From NCBI GenBank assembly GCA_032629725.1, contig JAFEVB010000002.1, positions 2,046,001 through 2,110,000 of the forward strand: DNA of 64,000 bases. The letters are read 5' to 3'. Both the position numbers and the translations under genes were made by a program. Positions within the stretch are counted from its first letter, which is position 1, and each line of letters begins with the position of its first letter. Shown here piece after piece: positions 49,901 to 60,441 of this stretch. A model generated the notes under the pieces. The model was not told the DNA's origin, searched no databases, and was given only the letters and a program-made list of their open reading frames with translations. The stretch comes from Gremmenia infestans (lineage: Eukaryota > Ascomycota > Leotiomycetes > Helotiales > Hamatocanthoscyphaceae).

Positions 49901-50501
49901 AGTCGTAGTGTGACTTTTGCTTGTCCAAATGGATTTTCAGATCTATCATCTTGCTCACATCCTCGCTCCTCCGGCTCCAGTTCGTTATGATCAAAGCTTT
50001 CGTCCATTCCGTGTGTGCATCTTGCGCAAAGTTCAGTAGCCGCAGCTTCTTAGAGAGATTTTCCTGCGAATTGTCGTCATTGCTCATGCCATGAGATGTA
50101 TTCCCATTCGCCACCGCAGGAGGCAATGCCATCTGAGCCATGTCCGTAATCGTTCTCGTGAGGTCATTATGAGTTTTTTGCGCCAATCGAGATAGTAGTA
50201 ATGAGAGAGGTAGGTAGCCCTGGGTGATGTGAAGAATCTCAGGAGGGAGCTGGTCGAGCTGAGCCTCGATGTCCTTGGGAATGGCACCGTCTCCTCCATT
50301 CTGACGCCCCCCTGCCATGTTTGTATTCAGACCATTCGGTATCGGTGGGCTGACAGGGGTGACGTTTTGTAAGGGCTCTTCTCTGCCCTTCCCTTTCTCC
50401 ATGGCATGACTAGCTCCATTGAGTCCGTTCAGCCTCTGATCTCTATCGTGATTCGTATGCGATCCGTTCCTGCTCCCGTTCTCCATGATGACCCCGGGCA
50501 T
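46935..50501 (-). CDS. MED14: Mediator of RNA polymerase II subunit 14 (Rgr1)
   Basis: Backbone subunit of Mediator that joins the head, middle and tail modules. Exons 50501-49782, 49735-48546 and 48495-46935 give 1156 residues; introns of 46 and 50 bp. The open frame extends upstream to 50618 but has no ATG there and meets a stop, so the ATG at 50501 (MPGVIMENGSRNG) is the first usable one. Family segments include LPPEILHITQGYLPLSLLLSRLAQKTHNDL, shortened here as ITQGYLPLSLLLSRLAQKTH near residue 95, and KILKS-like NLNTLLSIRL after intron 1. The C-terminus is Gln-rich (a run of Gln from CAG repeats, then QSQSQSQ). No enzymatic motif, as expected for a scaffold. Confidence 0.93.
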
Positions 50502-51257
50502 GCTCTCAGCCTTCAACTCTCCTTCCAACCTCTCGCCCCCCTTGGCAGCTCCCCCAACAGCCTCCTCGGCAACTTTTGCTCTCTCTGACAGCTCTATCTT
50601 GACTGGTGGTGGGGACAATGAGGACGGGTGTGGTATTCAGAGAGGGCTCCAGGAGCAGCAAGATCGCATGCGCTACCTCTGCATGGGCGCGATCGATCGA
50701 GCGTGCGAGCCACTCTCTGCCACTGTGAATCAATTCAAAGATCCTGTGGGCGAGCAAAACTCTGCGGCTTGGGATTGTACCAGTATGATGAAGAATGCTA
50801 GGGCGCGACCTTGCATGAAAGGATGGCTGGGATTGTCTTGCGGAGGATTGTCGCGAGAAGAGTTGGTGGTAGAGGGTAAATGCAAAGTTGAAAACTTAAT
50901 GGGCGCAAAGTTGCAGCGACTCACGCAGAGTTCGCCGTCGTGGGTGATTCAGAGTCGTGTGATGTTGTTTTGCGAATTTGGTTGATCGAAGGTCTTGGAC
51001 GAAGCAGGTGCAGGTGCAGGCACACCTCACTCACCTAGCCAGCCAGCCCAATCCTTAGTCCGGCTACACTAGACTAAGTAGGTATGATCAAAGAAAAGAG
51101 CTGACTAAGTATAGGTTCGGCCAATCAGAAAAGACGCCGCACAGTTCTGCTATGTAAAGTACAAATATGGAGACTTTGAATCGTAAATATAAGTCGTAAA
51201 GTATTAATAATCATGTATTATATATTACGATATATAGCATAGCTATTTATTTCACAT

Positions 51258-51290
51258 ATGGATGGATGGATGGATGGATGGATGGATGGA
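51258..51290. repeat. ATGG tetranucleotide microsatellite
   Basis: Eight perfect ATGG units in the region between MED14 and ATG22. Confidence 0.9.
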
Positions 51291-51505
51291 CGGCGAGTAA
51301 GTCCCTATGGTAAGTGAAGGCGAGTCAAGTACATTGCAGGGACTCTCTCTTGTCTGTCAGTCCCCCTGCAATCAGCCTCGCCTTGTCTCAAGTATGACCA
51401 TTTCCATTGTCGCGAACCCCGGCGGATAGCATTGCCATGCCATAGGTACCAGTGCCGTACCCATAGAGCCATCTATGGCCATGAGTATCTATCTCCCTAC
51501 TATTG

Positions 51506-51557
<52 letters not shown>

Positions 51558-51573
51558 CACCTCCACCACCACC
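51506..51573. repeat. CTA trinucleotide microsatellite passing into CCA repeat
   Basis: About fourteen CTA units, then CCA/CAC units with one interruption, about 310-380 bp upstream of the ATG22 start codon. Confidence 0.9.
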
Positions 51574-51886
51574 GGTATCGACTGATCGATCTTCTGCATG
51601 TTATATTATTATTGCACCAGACGATCGACTACTCTGTGATCTCCGTGCACCTGACTGATAGATAGTCCTGCGACTACTACTTCCTTGTTCCTCCCATTTT
51701 TGCTGTCAAACAATGCCATGCTATACTCATACTTTTAGTTATTCCTGCAGAACAATGGTTGACACTTGAACTTGAACTACTCGGGTAACACGAGGCTGCA
51801 CAGTACCAGGTACCTAGGTACTGAAAGGAAGGAAGCTTGCCTTGCTGACCGACTGGCCGCTCCCGCGACCCGGCGCCACGCCCAGT

Positions 51887-54098
51887 ATGGTTCGCAGCGA
51901 GCCTCGTCCCAACCACCAGCAACGCACTCTATCGTCCAACAGCGCGAAATACTCCTTTCTATCCTACTCCTCATCATTCGAAGCCGATGACGAGCGATCC
52001 AGTGACGCCGACCACGACAGCCCGAGCATGAGTATGGGTCCGGATCTAGCCTCGGCCTTCCGCGATAGTCCCTCTCAATATGCGGGCGAGGATACACGGT
52101 TGACAAGTCGGAAGGAGTTGTCAGGATGGTACGCGTACGGGTTTGCGGCCGAGGTTTTTGTGATATGTGGAATGGGTAAGGGCTTTTCTTGAGATTCTTC
52201 CTTTCTTCAGCTTTGGCTAGGCCCGCCATAATTAAGCAGAGCATCGCATCCAGCTCGAAGTCCCTTTTCAAGACTGCTTGCATTCTTCAACAATGGCCTT
52301 ACAACTTCCTCTGGGGGTTTGAATCTCAACCCTAAGCAGCTATAAGTCCAATCGAGTGCTTTATACCCCCGCCTTAGATACGAATCATGATACTAATACA
52401 TACTCGATAGGCAGTTTCATACCCATCACTTTAGAGCAGCTCGCTCGAGACAATGGAGTCCTCCTCTCTGATCTTACGACTCCTTGTCCCTCGAGTTCAT
52501 CACACGCCCCGGGAGGGCTTCCGGGCACTCCTGGAGCTGCCAAGGATACAGGGCAATGCGTGGTCTTGATCGCAGGCATGCAAATCAATACTGCCTCTTT
52601 CGCCATGTATACCTTTTCCCTGTCCGTTTTATTCCAAGCTATTCTGGTGGTATCGATAAGTTGTGCAGCAGATCATGGTAATTACCGGAAACGATTACTC
52701 CTATTCTTCGCATTCGCTGGAAGTATAGCTACGATGCTATTTCTTCCTATAGTACCTAAAGTTTATTTATTGGGAGCTTTGTTGGCAATGATATCAAACA
52801 CGTGTTTTGGGGCAAGCTTTGTTCTGCTCAATTCTTTTTTGCCGCTCTTAGTACGGCATCATCCCAAGACGCAATATAGGTCTAATGGCACACCTGATCT
52901 ATCATCAACTATACCGGGAGAGCTAGAAGAGGAGTTTCCAGGCCAAGAAGAAGAAGAAGAAGAAGAAGAAGATAACTTGGTCGATTCCACTGCAGCTCTT
53001 TTGTCGCCAGCTCCAGATACTACACGGCCAAATCCTGCATCGGAGAACCTCTCATCCATTGAATTACAGCTCTCAACCCAAATATCTTCTACGGGTATTG
53101 GCATTGGTTACAGCGCAGGCTTATTTGTACAATGCTCCTGTATTGTAGTCGTCTTCGCTATGCAAAAGGTTTCCAAGAGCTCAACTCTTTCTCTCCGAGT
53201 TGTACTCTTTATAATCGGGGCTTGGTGGTTCATCTTCACATTTCCTGCTGCAATGTGGCTGCGGCCGAGGCCCGGACCACCCTTACCATCCGGTGATCCA
53301 AGCGACCCAAAGGCCAAGCGGACCTGGCTTGCATACTTTGTTTATTCCTGGTCCTCGCTTTGGCGCACCGTAAAACTCGCTCGTCGATTAAAGGATATAA
53401 CGCTTTTCCTCGCAGCATGGTTCCTCATCTCCGATGCCATCGCAACAGTTTCTGGGACTGCAGTACTATACGCCAAGACTCAATTGGGCATGCATCCTGC
53501 AGCTTTGGGGCTAATTAATGTTATTGCAACTACAGCGGGCGTTCTTGGGGCATTTACCTGGGCAGCTATCTCTCGATGGCTCGGTTTACGACCACATCAA
53601 ACGATTCTAGCATGTATCTGCATCTTTGAAGTCATTCCTCTTTATGGACTTCTTGGATACTTACCCTTTGTCAAAAACTGGCGCGTAATTGGCCTTCAAC
53701 AACCCTGGGAGATGTATCCTCTCGGCTTCGTATACGGGTTTGTTCTGGGCGGGCTGAGCAGTTACTGCCGATCTCTGTATGGAGAGCTCATTCCCCCGGG
53801 ATCAGAAGCGGCCTTCTACGCCCTTTACGCCATCACGGACAAAGGCTCCAGTGTCTTTGGCCCTGCTATTGTCGGCGCGATCGTTGACCGGACCGGGGAG
53901 ATTAGACCAGCATTTTGGTTCCTAGCAGTACTAGTCGGACTACCGGCACCTTTGCTCTGGTTCGTCAATGTAGATAGAGGGAAGGAAGAAGGCGCTAGGA
54001 TGGCCGAGATCATCGAAGGGTATAAGACTCAAGAGGGTGGGCCGGCCAGCTCAAACGAAGATCATGCGCTTTTGGCGAGTGATGACGAGGCTGATTGA
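51887..54098 (+). CDS. ATG22: Vacuolar amino-acid effluxer, autophagy protein Atg22
   Basis: Exports amino acids, mainly leucine and related ones, from the vacuole after autophagic breakdown. Exons 51887-52175 and 52411-54098 give 658 residues. The single intron (235 bp) is the longest I see in the window; its ends reconstitute EVFVICGM-GSFIPITLEQLARDNG, a conserved Atg22 segment. Family features: LSGWYAYGFAAEVF in helix 1, ISNTCFGASFVLLNSFLPLLVR, LYAKTQLGMHPAALGLI, about eleven hydrophobic helices and an acidic loop between them with a run of nine Glu. N- and C-termini are acidic and Ser-rich. It is a member of the MFS, Atg22 family. Confidence 0.94.
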
Positions 54099-55007
54099 TT
54101 CCCTTTCTAGGTGTTGCCGAATGAGGGCATGGCGTGGCGTATCATTGAACATTTCTTGGCGTTGTATAAATCAGATCATGCAGACAAAGTGACGCTTTGT
54201 ATTAAGTTGGCGAATAGTTTATCATGGATGTTGAGGATAGTAGGCGGCAATGCAATCACCTCACATTTGTTGCTCGTATATTGTTCCAAATCAAGTATAG
54301 TTATAGGTAGTCAATCTAGCGTTCAGGACACCTTTACCATTTCTTCAAGAGCTGAACTCGGTTGTAAGATTTGGGCGTATTGGATATTGAGTATATGCCA
54401 GCCATAGCTACGCTCACGAACCCTCCCCTTCCCTTCTTCCGAAAACAGACAAGAGGTTTGTTTACTCATCGCACCCGTCTAAATAGCCCTCGCATTTCCC
54501 TCATGACATACCAGTAAGTGCATACTGCACCGACAATAATACACATCCTCGGCCCAATCAATCAATTCACACAAAGCTTGCCCTCCAGACCATTTCTGCC
54601 ACCTCTCACCACCATACCGTACAAACTTCCGGTCTCAAACATTTCGAAGCCGATTATGCATTACAGCTATATAGCGAAATAAGCACAAAGGTTAGTAAAG
54701 ATGTACATGTTGTGGGAGTTGTACCAGCAACTTCTACCCGCAACTTCTGGGCTGTATCTTTAGGTGTTATGAAGGATATGAAGGATATGAAGGATTTGTA
54801 GGGATATGAAGGGATATGGTAGACGGAAGATACCCCTGGGGCCTGGTATTACATTACATTAGCACACAATCTATCACTCAAACCACAACAAGCTTAGCCC
54901 AAGTGAACCATGTATGCATAGCCATTTTGATTTCGTTTTAGCCTTCCTATCCCACCAACGCCCAAAGATGCCTTTGCTTTGCTCTTCATAATCATACACG
55001 ACGTCAA
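54099..55007. other. Convergent intergenic region, ATG22 / SVP26
   Basis: Shared 3' region with a small imperfect GGATATGAA minisatellite (about 54770-54819). No coding feature. Confidence 0.5.
54770..54819. repeat. Imperfect GGATATGAA minisatellite
   Basis: About five imperfect 9-bp units (GGATATGAA with GGATTTG variants) between the convergent ATG22 and SVP26 genes. Confidence 0.7.
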
Positions 55008-55789
55008 TCAAAATCCCTGATCCGGCCTGTTCCACCCCGCCATCCGTCCCAATTCTCCCATCCAATCCCTCACCATATCAACAATAACCTTCACCATCCC
55101 CTGCCTTCTATTCTTATCCACTCCCCCAGGCTCCTCGCTGCCCATTGTCGGCAATACATTATCACTCGCGCTCAAGGACACAAATAACGAGAATGGAACC
55201 ATCCATACACAGATCCCAAAGAAAGACGCAATCTCAGTGAAAGTTGGCATGTCAGGTATGTCGAAGCGGGAGCGTGGGGCAGAGGTGGAAGGGGCGGAGA
55301 AGTGCGAGAACCAGATGAAGTGGTTAAATAGTACAAGTGCTGTCTCTCATTAGCCTTTCATCCCAACCAATCTACATAGAAGAGAGAAGACAACGCGGGC
55401 AGAAAGGAATTATATAACATACCACAAGAAGTCAAAAACAGCGGATCAGTCAACTTAACCACTGGAAAGCGCCGCATATTCCCCAAATAAACAACATGCG
55501 AGATGATGCTCACGGCGGCCAGTTTGACAGGGAAGCCATCGACGAGGCAGAGGAAGATGTGGATGCCGATTACGAGGTAGATGAGCCGGGTGAGGAGGTT
55601 TTTCGCAATTACGGTGTGTTCTTCGACGAGTTCGGCGAGGTAGTAGAGTCCGGAAGCTTGACCATCTATTAATAACTGGCAAGGCAAGCTGGTCTTTTGG
55701 GGAAAAGGGGGGGAAATACCAATAGCGAGGGTTAAGAAGCCAAAGCCGATGGCCAGGCCAATGTACCCGACGAGCGGCAAGATCCACAT
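55008..55789 (-). CDS. SVP26: ER/Golgi cargo adaptor Svp26 (Tex261 family)
   Basis: Helps load membrane cargo such as Golgi mannosyltransferases into COPII vesicles. Exons 55789-55720, 55656-55423 and 55339-55008 give 211 residues. The protein starts MWILPLVGYIGLAIGF, and the conserved ASGLYYLAELVEEHTV, NLLTRLIYLVIG and NMRRFPVVKLTDPLF segments are present, with four hydrophobic helices. Intron 1 (63 bp) is in frame and open, so its retention would insert 21 residues between LAI and ASGLYY. Intron 2 is 83 bp. The C-terminal 50 residues are hydrophilic and cytosolic by family topology. Confidence 0.93.
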
Positions 55790-56111
55790 GGTGTTTTCTT
55801 TTGGAGCTATGAGAATTGCATGGTCGTTGTGGAAAGAAGGTGGGATGGATGGTTCAAGGGAGAGCTTTCTTTGGGTGAAGTGGCCGCAATGAAGCTGGAA
55901 ATGGCATGGTTATTAGCGGTGAGGAGGGGCAGAAAAAGAGGGTCACAAAAAAGTCACCGCTATACTTGCGATTAGTTAAACGGCTTTCATGTATTTCAAA
56001 GTTCGTCCAATTCTACGCAACAAAACAAAGCATCTCCTGGTCGATACCAGAAAAACATACAAACTATAACCCATTCATCTGGAACAACAAAGATAACAAT
56101 AAACCACCACG
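55790..56111. other. Short divergent promoter, SVP26 / BUD23
   Basis: 322 bp between divergent start codons. It must contain both core promoters. No specific motif identified. Confidence 0.5.
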
Positions 56112-57013
56112 ATGTCTCGCCCCGAAGATACTCTGTACGCTTCCCCTCGACCCATCAAACCCCCCTCACTCTAACATACCATACCTCCAGCCCCCCAGAC
56201 CTGCACTACAACGACACGGAAGCCCGAAAATACACCACCTCCTCGCGCATCCAAAACATCCAAGCAGAAATGACGCACCGCGCCCTCGAACTCCTCTCCC
56301 TGCCCACGCCCTCCCTAATCCTCGACATCGGTTGCGGCTCCGGGCTCTCAGGCGAGATCCTCTCCACGATCCCCGCCTCCCAGAACGGTCCCCATACCTG
56401 GATCGGCCTGGACATCTCGCCGTCCATGCTGGCCACGGCTTTGGAGCGCGACGTCGAGGGCGACTTACTACTCGCGGACATCGGGCAAGGGGTGCCGTTT
56501 CGCGCAGGCAGTTTCGATGCTGCGATTAGTATTAGTGCGATTCAGTGGCTGTGTAATGCGGAGAGTAGCGAGGTGAGTGTGATGGGGAGGTTGAGTCGGT
56601 TTTTTAATGGGCTGTATGCTAGTTTGAAGAGGGGAGGACGTGCGGTTTGCCAGTTCTATCCGAAGAATGAACAGCAGCGGACAATGATTAGCGGTGCGGC
56701 GATTAAGGCTGGGTTTGGGGCGGGTATTCTGGAGGATGGAGGGGGGACGAAGAGTGTTAAGACTTATTTGGTTTTGACGGTTGGTGGGGGTGACATTGAT
56801 GGGGGAGGAGGGGATATTACGGGGGTGGTGAAGGGGATGGATGGGGTGGATGTTGTGGATGCCAGGAAGAAGTATGGGGAGAAGAAGAGGGGGGAGGTTA
56901 AGAAGGGCAGTAAGAAGTGGATTCTGGGGAAGAAGGAGCAGATGGAGAGGAAAGGGAAGGTGGTCAAGAGTTCGAGTAAGTATACGGGGAGGAAGAGGAA
57001 TATTGCTTTTTAG
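56112..57013 (+). CDS. BUD23: 18S rRNA (guanine-N7) methyltransferase Bud23
   Basis: Methylates one guanine of 18S rRNA and acts in 40S subunit maturation, in complex with Trm112. Exons 56112-56134 and 56191-57013 (56-bp intron) give 281 residues. The 23-bp first exon codes MSRPEDT and splices to PPDLHYNDTEARKYTTSSRI, the conserved Bud23 entry. SAM motif I is LDIGCGSGLSGE (about 52-63), followed by WIGLDISPSML. The basic C-terminal domain (KKGSKKWILGKKEQMERKG, ending SSKYTGRKRNIAF) is the WBS-type tail needed for nucleolar function. The second half of exon 2 is unusually G-rich, with runs of GGGG. Confidence 0.93.
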
Positions 57014-57407
57014 GTGGGGAAATGCTGCTGCATTGGAAGGCGTTTGGGATGAGGTATGAATTATGATATCCAAGATAGAGAGCGTGAAGCAAAAGTCTGG
57101 CTATGCTGTTACCTTTTTGCCATCCTTGTACTCTTCCTTTACGTTATGATATCACTGGAGCGCACCTATGGGGAAAGTAACATGCTTCTTACCCACCAAG
57201 CGACGCTAGGAGGATTTTGAGCTCTTGGAAATACGGAGATCAACGGGGGCTCAAGAGTTTGAGTACACCGAGGACACTATCAAAATGCAAGATTGCAGCT
57301 GGCGCCGCTCGAATAAGGGTATACTGAAAGATTTGCGCGCACCTGCCCTATGCATACTAGAGTACAATCAACTGTCTACTTCTTCTTTGTACAATTTCCC
57401 TCTACCT
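57014..57407. other. Convergent intergenic region, BUD23 / IDH1
   Basis: Shared 3' region; I see no coding exon beyond the last IDH1 exon at 57408. Confidence 0.45.
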
Positions 57408-58663
57408 CTAACCAGCCAACTCCATCTTGTCTAGAACGGCCCTTGTGAATTGATGTGTGCTATTCTGGCCTCCCATATCGGGAGTTCGTACTTGACTGAA
57501 ATGACATTAGCAAAGAATAAGTTATGTGTAAGACTTCCACTTACCCGTCTGAAATCACATCATATACAGCCTTGGAGATGCGGTTGGCATGCTCATCCAG
57601 ACCAAGATGTCTCAGCAGCATGGATCCAGAGAGAAGCATAGCAGTTGGGTTCGCTTGATCCTTGCCTTTAATATCCAGACCAACATGACGACATCCAGGC
57701 TCAAAAACAGCCACATCACGACCCATGTTGCAACCAGGTACAATACCTGGGCCACCGACAAGAGCAGCTCCAACATTCGACAAGATACCTCCGTATAAGT
57801 TGGGCATAACCATAACGTCGAATTGTTGTGGTCGAGATACACATTGCATGGAGGCGTTATCAACAATCATATCGTTTGTCTCTAAGGTGGGGTATTCCTT
57901 TGCGACCTGGTTGAAGGTATTGCGGAAAAGACCATCCGCAAGCTTCATGATGTTGGCCTTGTGGATACAGGTAACCTTCTTGCGGTTGTTTGCCAATGCG
58001 AAAGCAAATGCGAATTTCGCAATGCGTTCCGACTTTGCCCGAGTAATGATCTTGAGGGATTCGACGACACCGGGCACGGATTGATGCTCGAGGCCTGAGT
58101 ATTCTCCCTCAGTGTTCTCACGGATAATGCACAAGTCGACGTTGTCGTGACGGGTCTTGTAGCCAGGAATGTTCTTGATTAGGACGATCGAGGCGTAGAT
58201 GTCCAGTTCTTGTCGCAGAGCAACGTTGAAAGATTGGTGGCCGGATCGCTCGACAGGTGTATGTAGAATACCCTTCAATCCCAGCTTGTTCCTCTTCAAA
58301 GATGCTACGGCTTCCCGGAAAAGCTCTTCTGAGTGCTTGTCGCCCGATTCCACACCCGAGACATCCACTTGCTCCCACTCGACGGGGACATTGTCCGCCT
58401 TGAAGACTGTCTTGACAGATTCTGCGACCTCGGCTCCGATACCGTCACCAGGAATCAAAGTTACTGTGTATTTTCCTCCATACTTGGTCGGCTTGAAGAT
58501 GTCGCTCTGGACAGTTGCGAAGGAACGAGCGGCAGAGGAGGAAGTTTGGGCGGTTCGCAGAAGGCTCTGATAAGAAGGTGGAGTTAGCAACGATAATGAG
58601 CCATTGAAAGCAATGAGCTTGAATACATACCTGCGCCGACCTTACAGAGCTGCGCATCAACAT
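57408..58663 (-). CDS. IDH1: NAD-dependent isocitrate dehydrogenase subunit 1, mitochondrial
   Basis: Regulatory subunit of the NAD-isocitrate dehydrogenase of the citric acid cycle. Exons 58663-58631, 58566-57545 and 57495-57408 give 380 residues. The 11-codon first exon MLMRSSVRSAQ plus SLLRTAQTSSSAARSFATVQ form a mitochondrial presequence. TLIPGDGIGAEVAESV (around 46-61) binds the cofactor; ENTEGEYSGLEHQSVPGVVESLKI and NLYGGILSNVGAALVGGPGIVPG are family motifs. The last exon adds QVRTPDMGGQNSTHQFTRAV. Subunit 1 rather than 2 is supported by sequence character; the distinction by eye is good but not certain. Confidence 0.93.
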
Positions 58664-60441
58664 CTTAAATACTTAGGAAGAAGTTGGGAGGATTGAAGAG
58701 GTGGTGGGAGGAAGTTTGAAGCAAATGGAGCAGTTCCGCCTTGGTGTTTTGAAGCGGCCTTGTCCGTTTTGGGACTCGGCGTTTTTTTCGGCAACTCGCG
58801 GGAGCTCAAAAATTTCTGACGCGACAAGCGATACCGGTATCTCATAAATCCGTATACGCAACTTCCTTCATTCACGTGTTAACTAAGTACTTCTGTTAAC
58901 TACAAGGACTTCCTCAAGTATTGTCGTACAGCGCGTATGCGTTCCATTAAAAACCCTGCCTCTACTCCGATGGTTCCCAGGCAATCCAATCTCTAGATTC
59001 CATTTGACTGGAAAAGTCAGCGGCCACAATGTGATCCGAGGCAGCTCTGTAAGACTTGCAGGACGTTCTCAAGTGGGACGTGTAACATAATCAAATAGCT
59101 AGTGCTTTAATGAGTGTGCACCTCTCATGCATCGGACTTTTTCGTTGCGTGTTTGTTACTTCGTTCTGTAGGACGAGGAGATGATATGTCTAGTAATCTG
59201 GCAATCTTGTGGGAATAAACAGCGAAGCCCATTTCCTTCATTTACATTGCATCAGCTCCCATAACCGAAGTGCAATGTGTCTAGTATAACCTAGGAAACC
59301 CAATATCATGGGATGCCTATGTCTGAAGTGGGCAGTTGCACCTAGGCTGTGGGCTCTGAACTTCCACTGTGTTGAAGCGTCCATATTCCCACTACAGGCA
59401 CTCAACGGCAAGGTCTACAGTCTACAATGAGTAGTCAGATTTCAAGCATCCGCAATGTGTTTCCTTTGCTAAAAGGGTGTAGGATAGCCAAAACTTGAGT
59501 TACTCCAGCCGCGCTTGAGATTTGTCCGCTCTTCTTTACTGAGTCCTTATCGTGGACATAGCTCAACACTTGTCAATTGGACTAGCAAAGATCTGGTCGC
59601 CGAAGTTCTGGAAGCTCATTGTTCATCTTGGAGTGTATCCTGCTGTTATGGTGGCTGATCAGCCGTGAAGTCTTTGATAACTCGCTTAATTCGACGCTTA
59701 GGGGGTTGAATAGAAAACGGGTCTGAATAGAAAACGGCCAAAAAGTTTAAGCCAGGACAACATTGAGGCTCTTATAAAGATATATGCTTTGTTAAATGTT
59801 CTGATAGCTCTCTTTCAAATATAGGGAATTGGTCAATTGGTCTAAGACTGCTGACTTGGTTCCCTCAGCTCGAGTGCTGATTCGTTGTATTGCGGGTTGA
59901 GGAAAGGTGCATCCTCACCATACGCTTCAGTCTGGGCCATCGCTTAACGACTTATCGAAACCCAAAGGTCCAATTCACTAAAGATTGTGCCAGTTACATT
60001 CCTCAATAAGGAGCCCCACCACCAGATACTCCTTCATTGCAATCTTTGATGGCAATATACAATGGACAAATGTATATGGCCTGGTGCTGGCCATTCTCGG
60101 TCATCGCATGTTCCATGGTCCTTGAGGCTACTCTTAGCTTTGTTGTTATTCACCCCGCCATCGCCCGATTTGGGGCTCAATAGAAGGCTCTTCTATTGAA
60201 CAGACCAACCCCCGAGTCTAGATCTTTTACTATTGAGAACAAACCCCTCATACTGAACATAAATAAGTCCACGATCTTGTTTGTATTTACCTTCTCTTCT
60301 GTCCTTACCTTAAACACTCACAACACGAATACCATACCATCTTCTTACACGAATACACATACACTTACAAAAACACTCATTCAAACGTTCCATTAATTTC
60401 AACACTACCACGTTCACAGTACAACCACGCAAACCTTCAAT
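58664..60441. other. Intergenic region, IDH1 / pheromone precursor
   Basis: A 1.8 kb stretch between divergent genes with no convincing exon. It holds a pair of 14-bp direct repeats (59707-59737), and a 10-bp inverted repeat (60177-60199) about 240 bp upstream of the pheromone ATG. A weak tRNA-like stretch near 59826-59900 was judged not to be a tRNA. Confidence 0.5.
60177..60199. promoter_or_regulatory. Perfect 10-bp inverted repeat upstream of pheromone gene
   Basis: TCAATAGAAG (60177-60186), loop GCT, then CTTCTATTGA (60190-60199). It lies about 240 bp before the pheromone precursor ATG; a second CTATTGAG occurs about 35 bp further downstream. It could be a site for a dimeric regulator, or a chance palindrome. 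Confidence 0.35.

Larger units (their letters stand above)
50502..51886. other. Divergent intergenic region with two microsatellites
   Basis: Lies between the MED14 and ATG22 start codons. Contains an ATGG tract (51258-51290) and a CTA tract (51506-51548) followed by imperfect CCA repeats to about 51573. Open frames through these tracts are low-complexity artefacts. Confidence 0.55.

Noticed and set aside
50485..50985. 166-codon plus-strand frame across the MED14 5' end
   Set aside because: Antisense to MED14 exon 1 and its leader; no family likeness.
51506..51573. Tandem array considered as a CRISPR-like or coding repeat
   Set aside because: Simple trinucleotide microsatellite in a eukaryotic genome; no spacers, no gene around it.
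59826..59900. tRNA-like sequence with a D-arm resembling tRNA-Leu
   Set aside because: A 4-bp D stem and GG-containing loop can be drawn, but the anticodon stem mismatches and no T-arm (GTTCGA-type loop) follows.
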